A stretch of DNA of 25,485 bases from JBIQLO01 sp044464175. Its GTDB lineage: Bacteria; Planctomycetota; Phycisphaerae; Tepidisphaerales; Tepidisphaeraceae. The notes under the pieces were generated by a model, which saw only the letters and a program-made list of their open reading frames with translations, ran no database searches and was not told where the DNA came from. The first letter of the stretch is position 1, and every line of letters starts with the position of its first letter. The translations under genes were made by a program, and so were the position numbers. The DNA lies in NCBI GenBank assembly GCA_044464175.1, contig JBIQLO010000034.1, positions 1-25,485 on the forward strand, written 5' to 3'. Of this stretch, positions 1-7,945 are shown in pieces.

Positions 1-283
1 AGGGGCGATAATTCTTTTTTTCACGAAGTTTTTTGCCTGATTTGGCGCTGCGCGGTTTGTCGCCAAAGTGCGCAGCGCGGGGTCAGCGAAGAGCGCCTAC
101 AGTTCGGTTAGGCAGCCATCTTGCGTACGAGTCAGCGGGGACGCTGAGATCGTGGGACATGTGCAGGGGTATGCAGGGATGGCCCAAAGGGGGCAAGGCG
201 GGTGTGGGAATTGGTTGCACGCTCTGGGGGAGATGGATAGACTGCCGCACTCTAGGCAAACGGGCTTCAATCGAGGAGATGGC
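1..283. other. Upstream region of the liv cluster with alternative hairpins
   Basis: No convincing gene is seen here. The first 45 bases are T-rich. Two mutually exclusive hairpins share bases: TTTGGCG (41-47) with CGCCAAA (61-67), and GCGCTGCGC (45-53) with GCGCAGCGC (70-78). Neither is followed by a T-run, so they do not look like intrinsic terminators. A weak promoter-like pair, TTGCAC (215-220) and TAGACT (238-243) with a 17-nt spacer, lies 41 nt before the first start codon. I hold it only as a candidate. Confidence 0.4.
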
Positions 284-1429
284 ATGGTGAAAAACTTGGT
301 GGTGCTGGTGACGGCGTGCGCCCTGACGCTGGGGCTTGCCGGATGCAAGAAGGGGGGGGCTTCGGGAAAAAATACGATTCCGATCGGGTTTTTCGGGGCG
401 ATGACGGGCCAGCAGGCGACGTTCGGCACGTCGAACCAGGAGGGGGTGAACCTGGCGGTCGAGCAGATCAACGCGGCCGGGGGGGTGCTGGGGAAGAAGA
501 TCGCGATTATTTCGGCCGACGATCAGTCCAACCCGACGCAGGCGGCGACGGTGGTGGAGAAACTGATCAACCGGGACGGCGTGGTGGCGTTGATCGGGGA
601 GGTGGCCAGTTCCAACTCCCTGGCGGCCGCGCCCATCGCGCAGCAGTCGAAAATCCCGATGCTCAGCCCGGCCAGCACGAACGTGGGGGTGACGCAGGTG
701 GGGGATTACATCTTCCGGGCGTGCTTCATCGATCCATTCCAGGGAAGCGTGATGGCACAGTTCGCCATGAAGGACCTGAACAAGAAGAAATTTGCGGTGC
801 TGTACGATGTGAACAGCGACTACAGCAAAGGACTGCGGGATGCGTTTGAGAAGGCGGTGAAGGATCTGGGTGGACAGATCGTCGAGACGTCGGCGTACAG
901 CCAGACGGATTCGGATTTCAAAGCGCAGCTGACGAAGATCAAGAACGCGATTCCAGATGCGATCTATGTGCCGGGGTATTACACGCAGGTGGGGCAGATC
1001 GTGCGCCAGGCGCGGGACCTGGGCATTCAGGTTCCGCTGATGGGTGGGGATGGCTGGGACAGCGAGCAGACCTTCGCCATCGCCGGGCCGGGTGTGGCGG
1101 GGTGCTATTTCACAAACCACTACTCGCCGAACGAGAAACGGCCGGCGGTGCAGAAATTTGTGGGGGCATACAAGAAGAAATACAACGGCAAAATGCCGGA
1201 TGCGATGGCGATCCTGGGGTACGACGCGATGCGGCTGATGGCGGATGCGATCAAGCGGGCGGGTTCCACGGACCCCAAGGCCATCCGGGATGCGCTGGCG
1301 GCGACGAAGGATTTTCCGGGGGCCAGCGGCAGCATCACGATGGATGAAAACCGCAATGCGCAGAAGCCGATTGTGATTTTGAAGACGACGGCCACGGGGA
1401 CGGAGTTTGTGAAGAGTCTGGAGCCATGA
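284..1429 (+). CDS. livK: Branched-chain amino acid ABC transporter substrate-binding lipoprotein
   Basis: This is a 381-residue periplasmic binding protein of the Leu/Ile/Val-binding family (HAAT transporters). It captures an amino acid or related ligand and delivers it to the LivHM permease. The chosen ATG follows a GAGGAG box (273-278) by five bases. It opens a lipoprotein signal peptide: a short basic start, a hydrophobic core and the lipobox LAGC at residues 18-21, so Cys21 should be lipidated and the mature protein tethered to a membrane. The open frame extends 72 codons upstream, but that part has no signal-peptide character. The mature protein shows family hallmarks such as FGAMTGQQATFG near its start and EQINAAGGVLGKKI. 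The next gene is livH. The ligand cannot be read from the sequence; other HAAT systems move urea or amides. Confidence 0.9.
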   Translation: MVKNLVVLVTACALTLGLAGCKKGGASGKNTIPIGFFGAMTGQQATFGTSNQEGVNLAVEQINAAGGVLGKKIAIISADDQSNPTQAATVVEKLINRDGVVALIGEVASSNSLAAAPIAQQSKIPMLSPASTNVGVTQVGDYIFRACFIDPFQGSVMAQFAMKDLNKKKFAVLYDVNSDYSKGLRDAFEKAVKDLGGQIVETSAYSQTDSDFKAQLTKIKNAIPDAIYVPGYYTQVGQIVRQARDLGIQVPLMGGDGWDSEQTFAIAGPGVAGCYFTNHYSPNEKRPAVQKFVGAYKKKYNGKMPDAMAILGYDAMRLMADAIKRAGSTDPKAIRDALAATKDFPGASGSITMDENRNAQKPIVILKTTATGTEFVKSLEP

Positions 1430-1440
1430 TGAGGGAAGCT

Positions 1441-1498
1441 GGCGGTTGAGGGTTGGTAGTTGCGAGGCAAAGGGATTCTCAGCCAACCGGAAACCGCC
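1441..1498. repeat. Heptad inverted-repeat element A (livK-livH junction)
   Basis: The left arm (1441-1456) begins a run of 7-nt units GGCGGTT, GAGGGTT, GGTAGTT. The right arm (1483-1498) is its inverted counterpart. The two 16-nt arms match at 13 of 16 positions and are separated by 26 nt. The heptad-like pattern runs a little past the right arm (TGTCAAC). The element fills nearly the whole gap between livK and livH, and an upstream TTG start for livH at 1453 would fall inside it. It could fold as an mRNA stem-loop that changes the ratio of binding protein to permease, which is inference. Confidence 0.7.
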
Positions 1499-1521
1499 GG
1501 TTGTCAACTGTCTACGATTCC

Positions 1522-2652
1522 ATGCACGAATTACTGCAACAGTTGATCAACGGTCTGTCGCTCGGGGCGGTGTATGCGCTGATCGCGGTGGGGTACACGA
1601 TGGTGTACGGGACGCTGCGGCTGATCAATTTTGCGCATGGAGACGTGTTCATGGTGGGGGCGATGGCGGGGCTGTATCTGTTTGCGCGGCGGCCGGGGTT
1701 GTCGCTGGATTTGTCGGCCAACGGACTGGGCTTTTTGATCGTCATGCTGGCGCTGGCGGCGGGCGCGCTGGCGGTGCTGGCATTACGGCCGGTGGTTCCG
1801 GCGTTTCGGCGGATGGGCAAGACGCCGCTGGTGACGCTGATCGTGCTGTTGCTGGTGGCGGCGGGGGCGCCACTGGTGCAGTGGCGGGCGGCCTCGCATC
1901 AACCTTCCTGGCTGGCGCTGGCGATGGTGCTGATCGGGGCGATGGCGGTCTGCTCGGCGGTGGGATTCGCGATTGAGCAACTGGCGTATCGTCCGCTGCG
2001 GAATCGGCCGCGAATCACATCGCTGATCACGGCGATCGGCATCTCGATGTTCCTGGAATTCGGGGGTCAGCATCCGGCGGTGTTCGGGCCGACGCCGCAG
2101 CCTTTTCCGGACATGCTGCCCCGGCCGGCGGCGGCGGGGCTTGGCGCAGTGAATTATCATCTGTTCGGGGTGGTCATTGACCGGGTGGACGTGCTGGTCT
2201 TTACGCTGACCATCCTGTTCATGCTGGCGCTGAGTTGGATTGTTATGCGGACGCGGGCGGGATTGGCGCTGCGGGCGGTGTCATGGCGGTTCGACACGGC
2301 GTCGCTGATGGGGGTGAACACCGACCGGATCATCAGCTATACGTTCATCATCGGCTCAGCGCTGGCGGCGGTGGGGGGGGTGTTGTGGGGAATCAAGTAC
2401 AGGCAGGTGGAACCGCTGATGGGACTGATTCCGGGCTTAAAGGCGTTTATCGCGGCGGTGTTGGGGGGGATCGGGAACATCACCGGGGCGATACTGGGCG
2501 GGTTTGTGCTGGGATTGACGGAAATCCTGGTGGTGGCGTACCTGCCGCACGGGTCGCAGTACCGGGACGCGGTGGCGTTTGTGATATTGATCGTGATCCT
2601 GTTGGTGAAGCCATCGGGGTTGTTGGGGTCCAACGCGGTGGAGAAGGTGTGA
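1522..2652 (+). CDS. livH: Branched-chain amino acid ABC transporter permease LivH
   Basis: This is a 376-residue inner-membrane permease, one half of the LivHM channel. The N-terminus carries the family signature NGLSLGAVYALIAVGYTMVYG, followed by the conserved INFAHGD. The second half shows SLMGVNTDRII, GLKAFIAAVLGGIGN and the C-terminal GLLGSNAVEKV typical of LivH. The usual length is about 300 residues. The surplus lies at roughly residues 55-117, where two extra strongly hydrophobic helices sit before the conserved IEQLAYRPLR. The loop that normally reads RAxxED reads RAVSWRF here. ATG 1522 is chosen because it puts the signature at the N-terminus. No good ribosome-binding site is seen, so translation may depend on the upstream element or on coupling. 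Confidence 0.9.
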   Translation: MHELLQQLINGLSLGAVYALIAVGYTMVYGTLRLINFAHGDVFMVGAMAGLYLFARRPGLSLDLSANGLGFLIVMLALAAGALAVLALRPVVPAFRRMGKTPLVTLIVLLLVAAGAPLVQWRAASHQPSWLALAMVLIGAMAVCSAVGFAIEQLAYRPLRNRPRITSLITAIGISMFLEFGGQHPAVFGPTPQPFPDMLPRPAAAGLGAVNYHLFGVVIDRVDVLVFTLTILFMLALSWIVMRTRAGLALRAVSWRFDTASLMGVNTDRIISYTFIIGSALAAVGGVLWGIKYRQVEPLMGLIPGLKAFIAAVLGGIGNITGAILGGFVLGLTEILVVAYLPHGSQYRDAVAFVILIVILLVKPSGLLGSNAVEKV

Positions 2653-2694
2653 GGCCCGGTTTGCGGCTGTTGGTCTGGCCAGAGATGGACGAGG

Positions 2695-2892
2695 ATGGAC
2701 CGGCGCATGCTGAGGCGGATATTCAGTGTGGCATTGTTCATCGCCGGCGCTGTGTGGGGCGTGGCGGTGGGTTTTCAGTCGAGGGGGTATGGTGATGGCC
2801 CGCCGATGGGCGCGATCTGCTCGGCGGTTCCAGCGGTTGTTCTTCTGATCGCCGGTGGACTGTCCTGGCCGAAAAAGAACGATGGTAACTGA
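2695..2892 (+). CDS. Small two-helix membrane protein between livH and livM
   Basis: A 65-residue protein with two hydrophobic stretches (about residues 8-26 and 40-58) joined by a Gly-rich loop (YGDGPPMGA), and a short charged C-terminus. I do not recognise it. It is in the same orientation as the liv genes and its stop lies 5 nt before livM, so co-transcription is likely. The ATG at 2695 or the in-frame ATG at 2707 may be used; GAGGA at 2691-2695 is well placed for the second. The reading frame and helix pattern make it plausible, but the sequence alone does not prove it is translated. It could be a transporter accessory peptide or a spacer ORF. Confidence 0.5.
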   Translation: MDRRMLRRIFSVALFIAGAVWGVAVGFQSRGYGDGPPMGAICSAVPAVVLLIAGGLSWPKKNDGN

Positions 2893-2897
2893 GGTTT

Positions 2898-4259
2898 ATG
2901 TCGTTGACGGAATCCGATCATATTGAATCATCGATCGTATTCGGCCCGTCGCCGTGGGCTCGGATGCTGCGCGCCAATGCACTGGTGCCCGTTTTTTTTC
3001 TGTTGCTGATTCCGGGGTATTTTCTGTTACGGCCGGAGGTGATCGGGCTGTATTACCAGCGGGTGGTGATGCTGGTGGGGGTGAACATCATCCTGGCGGT
3101 GAGTCTTCAGCTCATCAACGGGATCAGCGGGCAGTTTTCGCTGGGGCACGCGGGATTCATGGCGGTGGGGGCGTACCTGGCGGCGTATCCGTCGAAGATT
3201 TTTTCCAATGACGTGACCAGTCCGGCGGCGGTGCTGGCGTTCTACATCGCGCTGGCGGTGGTGCTCGCGATTGCGGCGGGGGTGCTGGCGCTGATTTTCG
3301 CGGGCATCCGCAAATCGGCGGCAGCGGGGCCGGCGGCGCCATCGATCCTGTTCATCGGGCTGATGATCTGGTTCTTGACGGACATCGCGCTGGCCGCCCG
3401 GCCGGGGGCGAAATGGTATCTGCTGCCCTTTTCCAGCGGGATTGTGGGGCTGACGGCGTTGTTCCATACCCTCATCGCGGCGCTGATGCCGGCAGCGCAC
3501 GCGCTGGACGGATGCCTTGCCCCGTGGCTGAGCGGGCCGATCTGCTTTTTGATCCTGTTGATCGGGGGCGGGCTGTGCGCGGCGGTGGCGGGGCTGATTG
3601 TGGGGCTGCCGACGCTACGGCTGCGGGGGGACTATCTGGCGATTGCCACGCTGGGATTCGGGGAGATCATTCGCGTGGCGATCAACAACGCCGATGCCCT
3701 GGGCGGGGCAACGGGATTTCGCGGGATGCCGAGGTATACGAATTCTGCGTGGCTGTACGGCGGGGTGATCGTGAGCATCCTGGTGGTATGGCGGATCACC
3801 CACTCGGCCCAGGGGCGGGCACTGGCGGCGGTGCGGGAGGATGAAATTGCCTCGGCGGCGGTGGGGATTTCGACAACCCGCGCGAAGGTGTTTGCCTTTG
3901 TGGTGGGGGCGTTTCTGGCGGGGGTGGCGGGGGCGCTGTGGGCGCACTCTACGACGCTGCTGCATCCGAGCGAGTATGGGTTCATGCGGTCGGTGGAGCT
4001 GGTGGTGATCGTGACACTGGCGGGGCTGGGGAGTATCAGCGGAGCGGTGGTGGCGGCGGTGATCCTGACGGTCCTGCCCGAAGCGCTGCGGGAATATGAC
4101 CAGTATCGGATGATCCTGTATGCGCTGCTGCTGATTCTGATGATGCTGCTGCGGCCGCAGGGGTTGCTGGGAATGCGGGAACTGTGGCCGACGCGGCGAC
4201 GAATTCCGCCTCGCCCGAAGTTGCCCAACGAGGCGACCGCGCCGGTGGTGGAGGTGTAG
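2898..4259 (+). CDS. livM: Branched-chain amino acid ABC transporter permease LivM
   Basis: The second permease subunit, 453 residues, partner of LivH. Family marks include NIILAVSLQLINGISGQFSLGHAGFM at the start of the core (given here as LINGISGQFSLGHAGFM), then LPTLRLRGDYLAIATLGFGEIIR, AVREDEIASAAVGI and the C-terminal RPQGLLGMRELWP. A leading tail of about 30 residues precedes the first helix. As in LivH, there is extra sequence in the middle: about 110 residues between the SLGHAGFM helix and the RLRGDYLAIATLGFGE motif, including two additional hydrophobic segments and a long loop. Both permease subunits are thus enlarged at an equivalent position. The stop is 2 nt before livG, and the livG ribosome-binding site lies within the last codons of livM. 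Confidence 0.9.
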   Translation: MSLTESDHIESSIVFGPSPWARMLRANALVPVFFLLLIPGYFLLRPEVIGLYYQRVVMLVGVNIILAVSLQLINGISGQFSLGHAGFMAVGAYLAAYPSKIFSNDVTSPAAVLAFYIALAVVLAIAAGVLALIFAGIRKSAAAGPAAPSILFIGLMIWFLTDIALAARPGAKWYLLPFSSGIVGLTALFHTLIAALMPAAHALDGCLAPWLSGPICFLILLIGGGLCAAVAGLIVGLPTLRLRGDYLAIATLGFGEIIRVAINNADALGGATGFRGMPRYTNSAWLYGGVIVSILVVWRITHSAQGRALAAVREDEIASAAVGISTTRAKVFAFVVGAFLAGVAGALWAHSTTLLHPSEYGFMRSVELVVIVTLAGLGSISGAVVAAVILTVLPEALREYDQYRMILYALLLILMMLLRPQGLLGMRELWPTRRRIPPRPKLPNEATAPVVEV

Positions 4260-4261
4260 GC

Positions 4262-5032
4262 ATGCTTCTGGAGATCCACAATCTCTGCGTCACGTTCGGG
4301 GGACTCAAGGCGCTGTCGGATTTCAATTTTTCGCTGGAACAGGGGCAGCTGGTGGGGCTGATCGGGCCGAACGGGGCGGGGAAGACGACGGCGTTCAATC
4401 TGGCGACGGGGCTGTATGCGCCCACGTCGGGGGAGATTGAGTTCGATGGGCGACGGATTGACGGACTGCCGGTGCATCAGATCAACCGGCTGGGAATTGC
4501 ACGGACGTTTCAGAATATCCGCCTGTTTTCGGGGCTGTCGGTGCTGGAGAACGTGCTGATCGGGATGAACCAGCGGGTGAGCCATGGGGTATGGGGGACA
4601 CTGGTGCGGTCGGTGCGGCATCAGCGGGAGGAGGCGGCGTACGTGGAGCAATCCATGGATCTGCTGGAGACGCTGGGGCTGGTGCATTGCGTTCACGAGC
4701 GGGCCTCGAGCCTGCCGTATGGGGACCAGCGGCGGCTGGAGATCGCCCGGGCGCTGGCGACGCGGCCGCGCGTGCTGCTGCTGGATGAGCCGGCGGCGGG
4801 GATGAACCCGCAGGAGAAGATGGGGCTGATGCACCTGATCCGCTTTATCCGGGAGCGGTTTGAGGTGGGGATCTGGCTGATCGAGCATGATATGAAGCTG
4901 GTGATGAGCGTCTGCGAGCGAATCACGGTGCTGGACCATGGGGAGACAATCGCCGTGGGGACGCCGGAGCAGGTGCGGAACAACCCGAAAGTGATCGAGG
5001 CGTACCTGGGGGAGTCGGTGGAGGCGGCGTAA
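4262..5032 (+). CDS. livG: Branched-chain amino acid ABC transporter ATP-binding protein LivG
   Basis: A 256-residue cytoplasmic ATPase that powers the LivHM permease. Motifs in order: Walker A GPNGAGKT (35-42), Q-loop Gln84, ABC signature LPYGDQRRLEIARAL (151-165), Walker B LLLDE (172-176) and switch His209. The C-terminal tail around PEQVRNNPKVIEAYLG is the short domain typical of LivG/LivF proteins. ATG 4262 is preceded by GGAGG (4250-4254) with a 7-nt spacer, and starts the protein at the normal MLLEIHNL position. The open frame extends 26 codons upstream into livM and is not used. HAAT transporters normally have a second ATPase, LivF, directly downstream. Here the cluster ends after LivG. 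Confidence 0.93.
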   Translation: MLLEIHNLCVTFGGLKALSDFNFSLEQGQLVGLIGPNGAGKTTAFNLATGLYAPTSGEIEFDGRRIDGLPVHQINRLGIARTFQNIRLFSGLSVLENVLIGMNQRVSHGVWGTLVRSVRHQREEAAYVEQSMDLLETLGLVHCVHERASSLPYGDQRRLEIARALATRPRVLLLDEPAAGMNPQEKMGLMHLIRFIRERFEVGIWLIEHDMKLVMSVCERITVLDHGETIAVGTPEQVRNNPKVIEAYLGESVEAA

Positions 5033-5068
5033 GCCGGATTGCCGATTCCGCTCCGGCCGGGGGTTTTT
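5033..5068 (+). terminator. Candidate intrinsic terminator after livG
   Basis: GCCGGA (5033-5038) and TCCGGC (5052-5057) can pair around a 13-nt loop. A TTTTT run follows at 5064-5068. The stem is short and the T-run lies a few bases away from it, so this is a weak call. It fits the end of the liv transcription unit and the promoter that follows. Confidence 0.4.
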
Positions 5069-5072
5069 CAAA

Positions 5073-5102
5073 TTGACGGTTTCTTTCCCTTCATGCGTTA
5101 AT
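5073..5102 (+). promoter_or_regulatory. Candidate sigma70 promoter for nnrD
   Basis: TTGACG (5073-5078) and GTTAAT (5097-5102) are separated by 18 nt. The predicted transcript start near 5109 would lie downstream of the ATG at 5101, which favours the ATG at 5128 as the start of the gene. Confidence 0.4.
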
Positions 5103-5127
5103 GGGGCCAGTTCAGGCGGGATGTGAC

Positions 5128-5985
5128 ATGAACAGCGAAACCATAAAGCAACTGCCGGCCCTGCCGGCGCGTCCAGAGGATGGGCACAAGGGGACGTTCG
5201 GGCGAGTGCTGGTGGTGGGAGGGCACGAGGCGATGATCGGCGCGCCCGTGCTGGCCGGAACGGCGGCGTTGCGGATGGGATCGGGCCTGGTGCAGATCGC
5301 AGTGGCGAAGTCAATCCTGGCGGCCTGCCTGTCGATTACGCCGGAGTTGATCGGGCTGGGGCTGGGGGAAGGGGAGATGGATGGGTTGATGGAGGCGGCT
5401 GAAGCGGCCGATGCGGTGATCGTGGGACCGGGGCTGGGGCAGAGCCGTGCGGCGGGGGAGCGATTGGGGCGGCTGATTCAACTGAAGCGCCCGATGGTGA
5501 TTGATGCCGACGCGCTGAATCTGATTGCGGGGATGGAGCGGTGGCCTGAGGGATTTAAGGCCCAGGCGGTCCTGACGCCGCATCCGGGGGAGATGAAGCG
5601 GCTGGGGGCGCTGTTTGGGCGACAGGAGGTGCCTTCGGATGCGGCGGGGCGCCTCGCCATCGCCCGGGAAGCGGCCCAGGCGTTCGGGCAGGTGGTGGTT
5701 CTGAAGGGGAGGCGGACGGTGGTGACGGATGGGGGGCGGGTTTATGTCAACATGACGGGGGATGTCACGCTGGCCAAGGCGGGGACGGGGGATGTGCTCA
5801 GCGGCATTATCGGAAGCCTGCTGGGGCAGGGATTGGACCGGTTTGATGCGGCGGTGCTGGGCACGCATATTCACGGGCATGCCGGGGAGGCGGCCGGGCG
5901 TCGGTACGGGCAGCGCAGCGCGCTGGCGCGGGAAGTGATCGAGTCCATTGCCGCGGCGATTGAGCATGTGAAGGGACGGACCTGA
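5128..5985 (+). CDS. nnrD: ADP/ATP-dependent NAD(P)H-hydrate dehydratase
   Basis: A 285-residue cytosolic repair enzyme of the YjeF C-terminal / CARKD family. It converts the damaged hydrated cofactors NADHX and NADPHX back to NADH and NADPH using a nucleotide. Ribokinase-like fold motifs are visible: GTFGRVLVVGG near residue 22, GPGLG (100-104), DADALN (126-131), TPHPGE (150-155) and the nucleotide-binding AGTGDVLSG (218-226). The fused N-terminal epimerase domain found in E. coli Nnr is absent, so the epimerase must be encoded elsewhere or be missing. An ATG at 5101 would add nine residues but overlaps the likely promoter. It converges on the isocitrate dehydrogenase gene, with 20 nt between the stops. 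Confidence 0.9.
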   Translation: MNSETIKQLPALPARPEDGHKGTFGRVLVVGGHEAMIGAPVLAGTAALRMGSGLVQIAVAKSILAACLSITPELIGLGLGEGEMDGLMEAAEAADAVIVGPGLGQSRAAGERLGRLIQLKRPMVIDADALNLIAGMERWPEGFKAQAVLTPHPGEMKRLGALFGRQEVPSDAAGRLAIAREAAQAFGQVVVLKGRRTVVTDGGRVYVNMTGDVTLAKAGTGDVLSGIIGSLLGQGLDRFDAAVLGTHIHGHAGEAAGRRYGQRSALAREVIESIAAAIEHVKGRT

Positions 5986-6005
5986 GGTCCATGAAATAGG
6001 CTGCC

Positions 6006-7016
6006 TCAGTCGAGGCGGGCGATCACCGCGTCGGCGAACTGCTCGGTGGTCGCCGAGCCGCCCAGGTCGCGGGTTAGGTTGGTCGCCTCTTTCAGGACGG
6101 TGTTGTAGGCCCGCTTGATGCGCTCGGCGATGGTCTCCTCGTGAATGTGGTTGAGCATCATGACGCCGCTCATGATGCAGGCCAGCGGATTGGCGATCCC
6201 CTTGCCGGCGATGTCGGGGGCGCTGCCGTGGACGGCTTCGAAGACAGCGGCATCCTCGCCGATGTTCGCTCCCGGCACGACCCCAAGGCCGCCGACCAGT
6301 CCGGCGCACAGGTCGCTCATCAGGTCGCCGTAGAGATTTTCCATCAGCAGGATGTCAAAGCGGTTGGGGTCCTGCACGAGCTTCATGCAGCCGGCGTCGA
6401 TGATCAACTCCTCATACTCGATGTTGGGATATTCCTGGTCGTGGACGCGCCGTGAGCAGCGAATGAACAGGCCGTCGGACATCTTCATGATGTTGGCCTT
6501 GTGAAAGACCGTCACTTTTTTGCGCCCGCGCTGGGTGGCATATTTGAAGGCAAACCGGGCGATCCGCAGGCAGGCGACTTCGCTGGCGACTTTGAGGCTG
6601 GTGACCACGCCGGGAACGACTTCGTTCTCGATGCCGCTGTAAAGCCCCTCGGTGTTTTCGCGCAGGACGACCAGATCGACATCCTCGTAGCGCGTGCGGA
6701 CGCCGGGCATGCTGCGGACGGGGCGGACGGCGGCGTAAAGGTTCAGCGCCTGGCGCAGCTGCACGTTGACCGATTTGAAACCCTTGCCGACGGGCGTGGT
6801 CACCGGTCCCTTGAGGGCGATGCGGTGGAGCCGGATCGCCTCGAGGGTCTTTTGCGGCAGGACGTTTTCCAGTCCCTGTTCCAGCGCCGTCGCTCCGGCG
6901 GGCGCTTCGATCCACTGGACCGACAGACCGGCCGCCTCCATGACGCGACGGGCGGCGCTGGTGACCTCCGGCCCGATGCCGTCGCCGGGAATTAAAACGA
7001 TCGTATGCTTGGCCAT
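6006..7016 (-). CDS. icd: Isocitrate dehydrogenase, NAD-dependent type
   Basis: A 336-residue enzyme of the isocitrate/isopropylmalate dehydrogenase family, predicted to convert isocitrate to 2-oxoglutarate and CO2 in the TCA cycle. Visible motifs: GDGIGPE (11-17), substrate residues Ser82, Asn84, Arg88, Arg98 and Arg119, Tyr126 in RENTEGLYSGIE, Lys173 in HKANIMK, and the metal ligands in GDLMSD (230-235). The cofactor loop HGSAPDIAGKGIANP is of the NAD-specific form rather than the NADP form. GGAAGGAG stands 8 nt before ATG 7016, which fixes the start; the 22 codons upstream are not used. The short single-domain length fits mitochondrial-like and Thermus-like NAD-IDHs. Homoisocitrate dehydrogenase is a less likely alternative. 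Confidence 0.88.
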   Translation of the reverse strand: MAKHTIVLIPGDGIGPEVTSAARRVMEAAGLSVQWIEAPAGATALEQGLENVLPQKTLEAIRLHRIALKGPVTTPVGKGFKSVNVQLRQALNLYAAVRPVRSMPGVRTRYEDVDLVVLRENTEGLYSGIENEVVPGVVTSLKVASEVACLRIARFAFKYATQRGRKKVTVFHKANIMKMSDGLFIRCSRRVHDQEYPNIEYEELIIDAGCMKLVQDPNRFDILLMENLYGDLMSDLCAGLVGGLGVVPGANIGEDAAVFEAVHGSAPDIAGKGIANPLACIMSGVMMLNHIHEETIAERIKRAYNTVLKEATNLTRDLGGSATTEQFADAVIARLD

Positions 7017-7089
7017 ATCCCAATCTCCTTCCGAATCATCATACGGCCGGGCCCGATGGGCGTCAGCGGGCTTGCCGGGCAATCTTGAA

Positions 7090-7137
7090 CCTGGCGCCCT
7101 GACGCCGCCGCTGTGGCCGCGGCGTCAGGGCGCCAGG
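7090..7137 (-). repeat. Perfect 19-bp inverted repeat over the pdxH stop codon
   Basis: Bases 7090-7108 and 7119-7137 are exact reverse complements of 19 nt around a 10-nt loop (7109-7118). The upstream arm in pdxH orientation holds the last codons and the TGA stop (7125-7127). The other arm is an inverted copy of the gene's own end. No T-run follows in the minus direction, so a standard intrinsic terminator is not clear. It could end or protect the pdxH transcript. Units such as GGCGTCA and GGGCGCC suggest a link with the heptad elements, but this is tentative. Confidence 0.75.
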
Positions 7138-7811
7138 CGCCGGATGTTCCATTTGCCCCGCTGGTGGAGGTATTCGAGTCGATCGTGGAGCCGGCCGGGG
7201 CGGCCCTGCCAGAACTCGATCCGACGGGGCACCAGCCGATAGCCGCCCCAGAAGTCCGGGCGGGGCACCGGCCCCTGGCCGAAACGCTCGATCAACCGGG
7301 CCTCCCGCTCTTCCAGTTCCTGGCGTGAGGCGATCACCCGGCTTTGATGGGAGGCCCATGCGCCGATCCGCGACATGAGAGGGCGCTCGTTGAAGTAGGC
7401 ATCGCTTTCGCGCTGGGTCACCCGCCGGACGCGCCCCTCGATCCGCACCTGCCGCTCCAGTTTGGGCCAGAAGAAGGCCAGGGCGGCGTGCGGGTTGGCT
7501 TCCATTTGTTGTCCCTTCCGGCTGGTGTAATTGGTGTAAAAGACGAAACCGCGGGCATCAAATTCCTTGAGCAGGACGATCCGCGCCGAGGGAGCGCCGC
7601 GGGCATCGGCGGTTGCCAGGGTCATTGCGTTGGGCTCGATTTCCCCGGCCGACTCCGCGTGTTCGAACCAGATTGCGAACTGCTCCACCGGATCGCTCAA
7701 GACTTCCGTTTCCAGCAATTCTCCACGGCGATATTCCCGCCGCCGGTCGTGGATGTCGTGCTCAATGCAGGCGTGTTCCGGCCGCCCCTCATGCGATGGT
7801 TGTTGATTCAT
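7125..7811 (-). CDS. pdxH: Pyridoxamine 5'-phosphate oxidase
   Basis: A 228-residue FMN enzyme that oxidises pyridoxamine or pyridoxine 5'-phosphate to pyridoxal 5'-phosphate (PLP) in the cytosol, as a homodimer. Family motifs: ARIVLLK (76-82) and YTNYTSRKG (92-100) for FMN binding, RQVRIEG (120-126), the substrate-binding RLHDR (207-211) and the invariant C-terminus RLAP. The length matches the family. ATG 7811 lacks a strong ribosome-binding site. It is divergent from the exported coiled-coil gene. PLP made here would serve the two PLP-dependent cysteine synthases encoded further along, though the genes are not linked. Confidence 0.95.
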   Translation of the reverse strand: MNQQPSHEGRPEHACIEHDIHDRRREYRRGELLETEVLSDPVEQFAIWFEHAESAGEIEPNAMTLATADARGAPSARIVLLKEFDARGFVFYTNYTSRKGQQMEANPHAALAFFWPKLERQVRIEGRVRRVTQRESDAYFNERPLMSRIGAWASHQSRVIASRQELEEREARLIERFGQGPVPRPDFWGGYRLVPRRIEFWQGRPGRLHDRLEYLHQRGKWNIRRLAP

Positions 7812-7945
7812 AGGCCCACCAGCCGCTTACCGTACCGGACGGGGTGGGCTCCGTCCAGACGATCTTGATTCGGAAGACTGCGTTGAAAGATGCCTTCCCG
7901 GCACTCTATTCGCCGCGGCGGCCCTGTTTTGTAGTGGTGCTGAGT

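Noticed and set aside
5101..5127. Earlier ATG for nnrD at 5101
   Set aside because: It overlaps the likely -10 box and lacks a ribosome-binding site; ATG 5128 starts the protein at a normal place.
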